Assembly (NCBI GenBank): GCA_016802295.1 | Contig: JAESIW010000180.1 | Location: 1,863,619-1,927,618 of the forward strand | DNA length: 64,000 nt | Direction of reading: 5' to 3' | Origin: Brachionus rotundiformis | Taxonomy: Eukaryota; Rotifera; Eurotatoria; Ploima; Brachionidae | Part shown: one piece after another, positions 36,200-47,300 of the stretch | Layout: every line of letters begins with the position of its first letter | Position numbering within the stretch: position 1 is the first letter of the stretch | Notes under the pieces: model-generated | Told to the model about the DNA's origin: nothing | Database searches by the model: none | The model's input: the letters and a program-made list of their open reading frames with translations, nothing else | Translations under genes and position numbers: made by a program

Positions 36200-37547
36200 C
36201 TAAAAATTTTTACATATCTTCAACTTTCTTGACAATAAAAAAACAGATAAAGTATCACACCCTGTATTTGTGCTAGCTAATGGTCTTTTTTGAGGTTTTT
36301 GAAAAAAATTCAAAATAGATTTATTTTTTTTATCATTAGCTACTGCGCTTGCTAATTTTGATTGCTTTGGTTTACTTTTTTTATTATCTTTTTTTCCTAT
36401 TTGATTATTTTCTTCGGTACAATCAATTATTTCATCATCTCCATCCTCATTTTCGTCAAAAGCATCTGGCCTGTGACCAAAATATTATGAAAAATTAAAA
36501 GACTAATTTCAATTTTATACCATTTTACAGCAACACAAGATTTTTTTAGTTTAAGTCCTGCAGTTGACCAACTGAATCTGACCAATTTAACAAAACCAAA
36601 TACATTATTTAAATTTGAATCAAGAAATTTCTTTGTCAAAGGATCGCCAGGATAGCCTGAGCCGTATTCTTTATTGGAACAATTTTCTCTAAAAGTCCAG
36701 CTTTTAAGCAAAGTATCTCTGGTGACTTTGGCACATATACTAGCAGCCGATACGCACGGATACAAAGAGTCAGCCTTTTTAGCTACTTTTATCTTCAGTT
36801 TAGGAAAGCGTTTAGATAACTTAAGCTCATATTTGTTTGGGTCTCCAACTGTATCTAAATACACATGGGTAATATTCAGATTCTCTTGGTTATTCAAAAC
36901 ATCAATTAGTGAGATAGCAGTGTCATGAGACAACTCATTTAAATTGTATTTAACTCTTAAATTTAAATAAAAGATAAACATTTTATTTTATGTTTTTTTT
37001 TGTTACCTTCCCAACATCCCTGTTGAGATAGTATTAGGTGAAAGTGACTTAACAGCAAAACCGCAAAGTTTATTTTCATCGATTATTCTTTCAAAAATCT
37101 TCTCTCTATCTTTTTCGCTGAGTGACTTGGAATCTTGAAATAAAATTTAAATTCAATAAAATTTAAATGTTTAAAAGTTCATTTTTACTCATTATTAAGT
37201 AATTATGTATTTTATGAATATTCTTATTAATTTTAATTACTTAACTTTAAAAAATGATAAAAAAATCTTAAGGTGATTTTGATAGAAAGAATTTTACCTG
37301 CGCACTTCATTTCTTTAAGTTGTTTTTCTTTTTCTATAGGACAAAACAAGGCTCCATAAACCATAGGACCTAGAAATTATTTAAGTTACGATAAATAGAA
37401 CTTAATTGCAGTTGAACCTAGCACGGGTCCTCGACCAGCTTCATCAATCCCAAGGCACAATTCAATGCCTTTAAAAGAATCTCTATCGAAACTCGATATA
37501 AACAAATGGTCGTGCAAATTATCTTCAATTGCTTTTGTAAAATCCAT
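36200..37547 (-). CDS. RNASEH2A: Ribonuclease H2 catalytic subunit A
   Basis: RNase H2 removes ribonucleotides and RNA:DNA hybrids from nuclear DNA. Exons 37547-37418, 37369-37298, 37133-37007, 36955-36521 and 36470-36200 join through introns of 48, 164, 51 and 50 bp, giving 344 residues; the human protein has 299. Catalytic motifs are GIDEAGRGPV (Asp35, Glu36), YLDTVGDP and ICAKVTRD, which supply the DEDD residues. SPNTISTGMLGRVKYNLNEL and GSGYPGDP are typical of the family. The C-terminal 90 residues are Lys/Asn/Asp-rich and contain NKSILNFF (304-311), a PIP-box-like motif. The start codon follows TTTTGTAG directly. The gene lies 120 bp downstream of ASTE1 on the same strand. Confidence 0.95.
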
Positions 37548-37560
37548 CTACAAAATGGTT
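37548..37560 (-). promoter_or_regulatory. Splice acceptor abutting the RNASEH2A start codon
   Basis: On the minus strand CCATTTTGTAG immediately precedes the ATG, only about 110 bp after the ASTE1 stop. With no coding exon upstream, this is a candidate trans-splice acceptor for a downstream gene in a polycistronic unit. Confidence 0.4.
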
Positions 37561-37667
37561 TAACAAATTAAGTAGCTTATTTTAAGTAAATTTTTTTCCT
37601 TTTGGCTTACAAGAACCAAGTTAAATTTGAAAATTTAGATGTAAATTAATAAAAATTAATTTCTTGT

Positions 37668-39932
37668 TTATTTTTTTTTATTTTTTGGTGTTTCTTTTGG
37701 AAAGGTAAGCAAAAAAACTTCCGAAAAATAAGAGAAAATTTCATTATATAGACAAGTGAAGAAACTTTCTTTTCCGAATAAATCTTCAATATAAGCATCA
37801 GGATTTTCCATAGTTTCCAGGTGGTCTTTAAAATTATGCAGAAAAGTTCCATTGAAAAAATAATTTAAATCTGCAATTTTTAAAAATTTGAAAATAGTCG
37901 AAATGTAAAAAGTTGACAAATATATTGCTTGAAATTCGCTTAAACAATGAACCAATTTTAAATCCAAGCTTCTCTGAGTTTTGGAATAATGATTTTTGTG
38001 AATTATCTTTTGAGGTAGCAAAATACTAAAATTTACCAAATTATTTCTTATTTCATTCAAATATGAAAAATTTTCTTGATCAGAAATTAAAAAAATTCTT
38101 ATTTTGGCAAAATTTTCCAATTTTTCGTCTTCATCCACGGACAAAAATTCATTTATTAAATTTTTTTGTTTATCAAATTTAACCAAATTTCCTCTATCTT
38201 TTTCAGACATAGATTTTTTTCTAATCAATTCAAATACGGGGTCAATAATTGACGATTTTAAAAACGAAACTATAAAAGCCCTAAGAAAGTTTCCATTCTT
38301 AAACCGATGCCAGACTTTACATTTTTCATCACTTTTTCCATTAGAAAGCCAAAAATAAATAACAACAAGCAAATTTTTAATTTTCTCACTTAACTTTTTT
38401 CCTTTAAAATTGTCCGCTGTTAAGTTTGAAATAACTGAATCATCTAATTCGAACACATTTCTATATATAAATGTCTTATCTACTAAATCTGGCATGATAG
38501 ACGTAAAAAGCTCATTTTCTTGGCAAAGATTAATTTCAAAAACTGACAAAGAGCTCTTAAAGCGTAGATACTCGCCAATTGTAACTGATTCCTGTGTTAA
38601 AGGCTTAGGATCATAAATTTTGAATAGTAAAGTGTAAAAGAACTTCCGGATTTTGGTTGAACTTAAGTAGCAGCTGGGCCAATCAGTTATTTCAATTTGG
38701 CAATTGAAAATTGTTTTACGATGAATTAGTACATCCAAACAGCATCGAGAAGCTTCGAAATTTAAAAATTTTTCAATTAGTTGACCATCTATAAAATCTC
38801 CGCTATAATTTGTAACTTCTGGACAGAACACATCTTCTAAATTCAGCTTTTCTAATTTTGTCTCTAAGTTTTGGCACATTTTACTTTTAAAATATTTTGC
38901 CATAGATGGTTTTCTGCAAAGATATTCCTCAGCTGAATCGGTTATTGATTTTCTTACCAATTCATGTTTATCATTTTGTATTAAATTTAATATTACATTG
39001 AGACATTCTGTCGAATTTTTGAACTGAGATAACCATCTGATGATTTTGAAGTAAAAATTATTTTTATTTTTTAAATAACTTTCGGATGTTCGGCCTATTC
39101 GTTTATTTCTTATATTGTTATTGCTTGAATCAAATGATTTTATTAGAGAGTTAAATAGAGATTTGTCTACAAAATCATTTCCGCATATCACAGCAAAAAT
39201 TGGCAGCATTTCTTTTTTGAAGCAGAGATTTTCTTCTGTCAGTTTTTTGTTTAAATAATGGATAAAATTATCTATTTTGAAAATATTTGCTTGAATGTGG
39301 CATTCTTTGGTAAATTGGTCTTCAACCACTGATGAGAAATAAAATTTGTCAAAGGGGATGTAACCATACTTTAAGTCGTATATGAAAAAATCGCTATCAA
39401 AGCTTACCAGAGGACATTGAAGCTCATTGGCAAGGCAAGCAAGGTCATAGTCTGCTTCGAAAGTACATTGATAATGCTGGACTTCGAATTTTTTCATCAG
39501 ATCGATAAAAATTTTGAAAGATAAAACAGGAAGTAGATTCGAAAATGTGTGAAATTTAGTATTTATTAGTGATGATAGATCCAATTTAAAGTTATTTCCT
39601 CCAAAATTTGATACTGAATAAACCCTGTTAACTCGATCATCTAGTCGGTTGAGAAGAGTTTTTAATTTACGATCAGATTTATCACGTCCTCCGTCAAGCA
39701 AAAATATGGCATTTATGTTACATCTTTTAAACGAGAGAAATACTTCACTTAATTTATCTGCCAATTGGTCATAGTTGCCGCCATGAACTGATTGAAGGCT
39801 ATTTATTGAGTGAATGTTATAGAGTAAGTTATAGCCATCGATCAGAATAGTGCATTGTTTAAGATTTACTCTTTCAAGTACTTCATCTAAAATATTATGA
39901 TTTAAAAATGTGGTCAAACCAAGTACACCCAT
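37668..39932 (-). CDS. ASTE1: Protein asteroid homologue (XPG/FEN1-like nuclease family)
   Basis: A single uninterrupted exon codes 754 residues; the human protein has about 680. The N-terminus MGVLGLTTFLNHN and LIDGYNLLYNIH form the XPG-N region, followed by VHGGNYDQLADKL and IFLLDGGRDKSDRKL, a block characteristic of asteroid proteins. The XPG-I acidic cluster is seen as FEADYDLACLANE and FDSDFFIYDLKYG, and LPIFAVICGNDFVD follows. The family includes a FEN1-like nuclease recently linked to DNA-end processing in mammals and an EGF-pathway modifier in Drosophila. The C-terminal half is less conserved and Leu/Phe/Lys-rich. Absence of introns over 2.3 kb contrasts with its intron-rich neighbours. 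Confidence 0.88.
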   Translation of the reverse strand: MGVLGLTTFLNHNILDEVLERVNLKQCTILIDGYNLLYNIHSINSLQSVHGGNYDQLADKLSEVFLSFKRCNINAIFLLDGGRDKSDRKLKTLLNRLDDRVNRVYSVSNFGGNNFKLDLSSLINTKFHTFSNLLPVLSFKIFIDLMKKFEVQHYQCTFEADYDLACLANELQCPLVSFDSDFFIYDLKYGYIPFDKFYFSSVVEDQFTKECHIQANIFKIDNFIHYLNKKLTEENLCFKKEMLPIFAVICGNDFVDKSLFNSLIKSFDSSNNNIRNKRIGRTSESYLKNKNNFYFKIIRWLSQFKNSTECLNVILNLIQNDKHELVRKSITDSAEEYLCRKPSMAKYFKSKMCQNLETKLEKLNLEDVFCPEVTNYSGDFIDGQLIEKFLNFEASRCCLDVLIHRKTIFNCQIEITDWPSCYLSSTKIRKFFYTLLFKIYDPKPLTQESVTIGEYLRFKSSLSVFEINLCQENELFTSIMPDLVDKTFIYRNVFELDDSVISNLTADNFKGKKLSEKIKNLLVVIYFWLSNGKSDEKCKVWHRFKNGNFLRAFIVSFLKSSIIDPVFELIRKKSMSEKDRGNLVKFDKQKNLINEFLSVDEDEKLENFAKIRIFLISDQENFSYLNEIRNNLVNFSILLPQKIIHKNHYSKTQRSLDLKLVHCLSEFQAIYLSTFYISTIFKFLKIADLNYFFNGTFLHNFKDHLETMENPDAYIEDLFGKESFFTCLYNEIFSYFSEVFLLTFPKETPKNKKK

Positions 39933-42900
39933 TTTATCTTAGCTTTATTTTTAAATTGGCACAACTTTGAATTTAATTTTTGAAAAAAAATGCTTAGGAT
40001 AAATATATTTTTTAAACAGTTTATTTTTTAAACAGTTTATTTTTTAAAAAATTGCTAAATTTTCATTACAAAATAAGTTGAAAATTTAGTCAAAAAAACT
40101 AGATTTTTTAGAATTTATTAACTAATTGTGGCCATTCTACTTCAATACAACTATTTAACTTTTAAAGTTAATAATCTTCATACAAAATTCAAACATATGA
40201 GAATAATAAAAGCTGTTAATCATAAATCAAATCTTTAAACCATTTTAGTATATAAATTACAAATAGTCAAATAATATTAAACAATAATCATGCCTGGGAT
40301 GGTCAAGAATACATTTGTTTTTTAAAAAATATTTGGTAAGCTTCTTGGTGATAGAATTTTTTTTCAAAAGAAATGTTTTATTTTAGTTTATAATTTCGCA
40401 AAATGCTTTAAGCAAAAAAAACAATTTTCGCATAAAATTCTGATTTCAAATAAGCAAATGAAAATAATTAAGAAAGACATTTATAAATGTAAATTTGATG
40501 GTAAGAAATAGAAATAAGAACCTGTACTAAAAAAAATTATCAAGTAATAAATAAAGAATAATTAAACAAATATAATTGTTTATTTTATTTAAGACTTAAT
40601 AAAAAATGTGAAATTAATTTCTTTTAAAATTTTAAGAAAATTTTGGTTCTTTGATTTACAAGACCGATTTTGAGCTAAAATAATAATATTCTAATTTTTT
40701 CTGTTTTAGACTAATTAAAAAAAATTAAAAAAAAAAAGGGGAGCTACCAAGCAATTAAAATACTTTTGATAATTGCGTAACATGATATGAACGAGTGTTT
40801 GAAGCTCATTTAACCGATTGCTCTTATTTTGAATTTTATTTTAATTGGCCTTAATAATAAATTTATTTAATTTTGTCAAAAAAATTAGTTTTTGTAAAGT
40901 GAATTCATTTTTTTTAATTTACTTTTTTTGTAAATTTAGCATTTTAAATGTTTATCATTTTTGTTTTAATTTCCAATTTAACTGTTATCATTAAATATTG
41001 ATCTTATTTTTGAATTTGTTCGAAATTAAATCACGTTTAATTTCGTTTGAGAGTTTTTTAAATCCAAAAAATGTAATACAAGGCACAGTCATAAACCATT
41101 GATTATTTGCCTAGATTATTAAATTCTAATTAAGAATTGAATAGGAAAATTTAAAATGTTTCCTTTTCAATCTATAAAAAGCACATTCAAACTACCAAGT
41201 AAAAGATCGTGGCGAGGCATGAGAGCTTAACTTTTCGACAATCGAAGCCATCGAATAGTCTAATTGAACTTTACAAAAAGCTTTAGAGCATTTATTAGAC
41301 TAAGACCAAATATCAATTTCAAGTAGAGCTTCTCAGTGCCTAAATAAACTATCTTCTATATAAGAACATGTTTTTAATAGACGTATAATGGTTAATTCAC
41401 CTCGTTAGCTAAAAATTTTTTAAATTTTAATTTGAAAAAATAAATAAAAGAGGTTCTAAGCCCTATGACCACCAAAATATATTCATTCAAATCGAGTTTC
41501 TTGTTTATTGTTTTTAAAGGAATTCAAGACTTGCTTGAATAAAAGAATCCGCTGATACCGGAGAAATTAATCTTTGGTAAACACTAATTTCTCTTTTTTC
41601 ACTATTTGGCAAATACAATTATTCAAACATTTAAATACCCAAATCGATCAAATTTAACACCATCTATCGGGATTTAGCTCTGAAAAGTATCAATCAAGCT
41701 TTTTAGAAATCTATCAAATGGTTAGTGTCTTTTTGCTAAACCTTATCTTGAAGCTTGTATAAAATCTAAAAATACTTAGTATTTAGATAAATAAACAATT
41801 ATGTAATTTTTAAATTTCTAGTAAAAAGTTTATAATATTATGAGCCCACACGCATTCAACGCATAGATTAAAGAATCAAATTCTTTCAAAACAAAGATTG
41901 TAATTTGTATAATTTACTTAATTATGGAGTTTTTTATAGCAAATAGATTCACCTTATTTAAATATTGAACCAAAATGTTTTGAATAATTGAATGATCAAA
42001 AAAGGGAATAAACGCCGAGTTCGTAGTAAATAGTCACTGAACTAGCCAGTGGTTTTGCTCCAGAAGGTAGAATAGCCTTTAATTGACTATCTATGGTGCG
42101 ATGAAAATTTTTTAATCATTTTATCATTCATTTTACCAAATTTTTCAAATAATGAACCTCATGCAAATTTATCTTGTGGCTATTTAGATAAAATTAGAAA
42201 AATAAAAGCTAAATTAAGATGTGTATTACTTTGTTAAGTAAATATGAATAATTTTTTTTAACTTGGAATTATATTTTGATTACAAAAATTTGTTGTTTTT
42301 TTTTATTAAATTTAAATATTATACGGTTGTAAGAAAATAGGTTCTTTAAGACCAACTTCATTTATTAGTTTATTTTTTAAATTTATTATTTAACAAAGGC
42401 TATGTTTCTAGCTTATCATCACGAAGCTTTGATTTATTTTAGAAAAAAAATATCTAGACCATAGCCCTAATTTCTTATTAGGAAATTAAAAAAAAATTAG
42501 ATATTAAATTTAGTCCTCAAAAAACTTGAGAAATGGATTTTAAAAATCTATGAAACCTTTATGTTGGCTTAAGTTTAAAGCTTTTTTTTATGAAACTACA
42601 ACAAATTATTCATATTTTTTGTAGTCAATGATTTTAAGAGGTTTATTTTTTATTTTTTTGTTGAGAAAAATTTGACGATTACTTAAGTTATTAACACAAG
42701 GTGGGTTAAAGTTTAAACAAATGATAAAATTTAAAATGGTTTCAATCTTTCTTACAATTAGATTTGGGACACAACTTTATTGTTATTTTGACATATAAAG
42801 AAAATCTAATTAGAATTTTTCTTATTTTATTTACAGCTTGACCAAATAGATCAATTCTTTAAATTTTTAGAATTAAAAAAAACTAAATAAAATATAATTC

Positions 42901-44323
42901 TCATTTAGAGTCACAAATTGTGTATCGTATAATAAATATATGATATTGATGTTAGGTATATAAAATAGATCAAAATAGATTTTTCATTTCCCACATCAAA
43001 AAATTGACTAATCCTTTCAAAGTTTAAAATAGATATGAAATTTGACTAAAAGCTAAACGATTTATTTTTTTATGATTTTTAAAAGGTCCAGTCTTTAGAA
43101 TATTATCATTAACTAATGCATATATCCATATGGAACATATGAATTATTTAAAATTCAGCAAATGCCTCGATTGAAAGCCTGTTAGTTAAAATAATAAATA
43201 GATAATTTCTGAGGTTTAGTGGAGGTTAGTTTTAGCAAGAAATTGTTTTGATTATGTCACTTTTTTAAGTGTACCGTAATCAAAAACTTTTCTACATGGT
43301 TAAAAATTTATTATTTTTTAAAGTTAAAAAAATATCTGAGTATCAAAAGATTATCGGAGGAATTAGCTCTAATTGGACGCTTTAGCAAAAGGTCACTTCG
43401 AAGCACTCGCTAAATTTAAATCGGTTTTGTACAATGTTAATTTTATATTTTTATCTATTAAGTCTTAAGCTAACATAAAAATATATAGAAACATTGTATT
43501 TTGACCATTAGAGCATTTAATTAGTTTGATAAAATTTAATTAGTTTAAGAGAAAAGCTTGTAAAAATATGGTCAAATTAGGGTCAAATGAAATAATTGCA
43601 CAAATTTCAGTAAGTAAAAATTGAATTTTTTTAAGGAAGTTTTAAGTCAAATTTTATGCAGCTTTCATTAATATTTAACAAAGAAAAAAAATTAATTATA
43701 ATTTTAAACAATTCTCAATTTAGTTGCTATTATATTTGAAAAATATAAAATTTAAAATCAATTTTATCCGAAAATTCCATCGAAAGCCAGCTACAGCATA
43801 ACAAATAAATTATTAAAATTGGTATTTAAGAACATTTTCAAACAAGGTCTTGGACCGATATAATCATAATTTTGTTTATCGTCAAAGGTAAAAAAAATAA
43901 ATTAGAAATGTGATTTTAAATTAAAATTTTCGCTATAAGATTTATTTTATTTAGATTTAGCTTTGCTTGAATTTAACGAATAACCAAAAAAATTAGAATA
44001 AATTATTTTTTAGTCTTGATTTAAAATTATAATTTACCTAGAGATTTTTTTTTGTTAAGAATATTTTTACCTTTATGTCACTTAATTTAATTTGTATTCA
44101 TTTGTTAGATATTTTGTATCAATTTATATAACAAAAAAATTGGACTAGGTTAATTCTGTCTTGAGAGTTGTCTAATTGATTGAATTTTTAATTTTAATTT
44201 TCTAAAAAATTATGCTTAAATTGCCTGACGGGCTTACCAAAAGCCTAATAAATTTATAAGATATTTTAGATGAGTGAATCAAATAAAATAAGTGGTTAAA
44301 TAGCAAACAAAAAATTCGCTCGA
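39933..44323. other. 4.4 kb stretch without a recognised gene
   Basis: AT-rich with long T and A runs and one small tandem repeat at 40005-40048. No coding-like frame was found. The segment 41150-41900 is somewhat less AT-rich but stops interrupt every frame. It should include the promoter regions of ASTE1 (low end) and EVI5 (high end). Confidence 0.5.
40005..40048. repeat. Short tandem repeat, 16-bp unit
   Basis: The 16-mer taaacagtttattttt occurs twice in direct tandem at 40013-40028 and 40029-40044, with partial copies on each side. It lies about 80 bp upstream of the ASTE1 start codon. Confidence 0.75.
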
Positions 44324-47300
44324 ATGGCACCCGTAGACACTTCATCGCTGTCGACTTCGTCCTCGTCGTCCTCATCATCCAATTTATGCAACATGGAACA
44401 GAATTTAAACTCAAGCAATTCGGACACCAAGGAAAATTTCCAGAACCTATCGGACACCGATATAATACCCTTACAAAATGATGAATTAGACTTGTTGATT
44501 AAATTAGAACGCGCTAATAAGTATGAGTTGTTTTTAAATTAAAATTTTTAAATTAGGCGATATTTCAATATTAGCTTTGGTTTTATAATTTAATGAAATT
44601 TTAGTCATTAAAATTTTCATAATTTTTAACTTGGTCTGAATTATTCATTAATAAAATTCATTCAAGAGAAATGGAAAATAATTCCAGATCGGCTCAGTCA
44701 ATACTTTTATCCAACAATAGCATTGGTAGTGGTACAGCTAACAACAACTCATCACCAACTTCACATTCCTTGTCGCGTCGAGCTTCGTTTACCAGCTGCG
44801 AAGTTCAATCATTGAACAATGACGATAATAGTAATCATACATAAACCAAATTTTATCCTTAAGTATCTTTATTTTGTCATAAAGTCACCAAAATGGACGA
44901 AATAAGCTGGGAGCTTTGGAATCAAATAATTTCCGAATGGACACACTGGTCCAAAAAAAAGCCAAATCAACTAAAAGAGTACATTCGAAAAGGAATACCT
45001 GTGTTCTTGCGTCCGATCGCTTGGCAATACTTGTGTGGTGCTAATGAAGCAGATCATAAGGAAAAGTTTAAGGAATTCTTGAAAAAACAGTCGTCATGTG
45101 AAAAAATCATACGGCGCGACATTGATCGCACTTATCCTGACCACGAGTATTTCAGAAGTACAGCTGGTCAAGAAAGTCTTTTTAACATTATGAAAGCTTA
45201 TTCTATTTATGACCCTGAGGTTGGTTATTGTCAAGGAAGTGCATTTATTTGCGGTTTGTTACTCATACAAGTAGGTTTTAGTTATAGATAAATTTTGCCA
45301 TATTTTACCATGAGATTTAGTTAAAAAATTTAGGAATTTAAATTTATTTTGAGTCGCCTTTGACCAAAATAATTGGTCGAAGGCGAATTTAGACAAGAAA
45401 TTGTCTTATTTTTTTGCTAAAAAATAACTTAATTTTTAAACTAAAATTAGAATTTACCGGAGGAAGAAGCATTTGGCATATTTGTACAAATAATGCAAAA
45501 ATATAATCTAAGAGAAATATATAAGCCAAACATGTACCATCTAGGGTTGTGTATGTTTCAACTTGATAATTTAGTACAGGTAATTTAAATGATAGTTGAT
45601 TAATTAAGCCGTGTCTAAATTTTTGTATCTGAATTTCAGGAATTGTTTCCGGATTTGCATCATCATTTTAGTTCTCACTCATTTCACTCTTCTATGTATT
45701 GCAGCAGTTGGTTTTTGACACTGTTCACTACTTCGTTGCCATTGCAGCTTGTATGTCGCATATTCGATATATTTCTTAACGAAGTAATATTTTAATAATA
45801 AAGAAGATAAATATTGAAAAATTAATTTATTCAAATAAGGGTATAGAAATTGTGTTTCGAGTTGGTCTAGCTATCCTTGAGTGTCATAAAGACACTTTAT
45901 TAACATTGGATATGGAGGGAATGCTAAAAGTGAGTAAATATTTAAAAAAAGAGCAGGTTTTGAGTTATTAATTTCATATACAAACTCACCTGATTCCATT
46001 TTAAAATGATTTACAACAGATATTAAAGTCTACAAGTATAATATTTCTCCTAAAGAAAAATATAAGCTGATATATTTTGTAAAAGAGTCTACAATTCAGC
46101 CTAGAATAGTTTTGTTTTATTTATTTAAATATTATTTTAGAAGCTTTTGAATAATTTTAATTTTTGAAAAAAAAAAAACTTAAAAGGTAGCAGCAAATTC
46201 AAATTACCGACCTATATTAAGCTTTTTTCAATTTGAATTAACTTTTCGTTTATATTTAAGTGTGTGTGCGTGTAAACGCGGCTTTTTAAGCGAATTAAAT
46301 GACTCAATACTTAACCAAGTTGGCTAGAAATTTTCAAATCAATTGCTATTTGCTTAAGCGATGATTTTATTTAAACTAAATACCAAAATTTTGCTTCAAA
46401 TAAATATATTTGATCCTAGAATTAATTTCTTAACTAAAATGCTTAGGCAAAAATACCATTAAAAAAATTTTTCTTTAAAAAGATCATTTAAAAACTAATT
46501 ATACTCAAGTTGGTTTATTAGATGCAGAATGAACGATTATTCCACAAAATAGAGAAGAGTATCTTCAAGTTTTTAAAAAATTACGTCATCCGTTCTAGTC
46601 ATTAACTAGAAGCATATATAATTTTTTTAAAAATGATACTTAATTATCTAAATATTAAATAAATTTAATTTTATTTACAATGTTGTAAATCAATCCTTTT
46701 TTTAAAAAAATCAAAAAGATAAATATTTAAGTCTGATTTTTTTATTTTACTCTCTAGTTTAAATATTAATTTTAACAAAATGGGTTAATGTTTTAGAGTT
46801 TAGTTTAGTTTAATTTAACAACAAATAATTAGAAAAAAAATTTAATTTTAATGTTTAAATTTTACATATACTAATTCTCTTAGCCCAATTCAAAAATTGA
46901 TACAAACAAATTGACTCAGTTTTTCAGCTATTAGACTATCTTGATTTCTCGAGCCCAAATATGAATTCAGCACTAATTTTGTCATCATATTCGGTTTAAA
47001 ATTTTTCTAAAGTGACCATTTTATGCGAAAAGAGCATTAAACATGTTTGTCTAGATATAGGTATTAGAAAAAGTTTTATTACAACTTGAATTTAGGTCAT
47101 TTTAGCGCTATTGCACTACGGAGAAAAAGAAAACGAAAAGCCCATTTGATTAGCCAGAAAAGATTGAGTTTTATATATTTTTTCTCTTAATTAAATTTTT
47201 TTAAAGATTAATACCGAGTAGTTTTAATTTTTCGTAAATTATTGTTTTGTTATTAGATTTTGAAAAAAAAAACTAAAAAACAAAGCTAGAAAATACAATA

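Noticed and set aside
36674..36928. Plus-strand 84-codon frame
   Set aside because: Shadow of RNASEH2A exon 4 on the opposite strand.
41150..41900. Less AT-rich patch suspected to be a tRNA or transposon remnant
   Set aside because: No cloverleaf, internal promoter box or continuous frame could be read.
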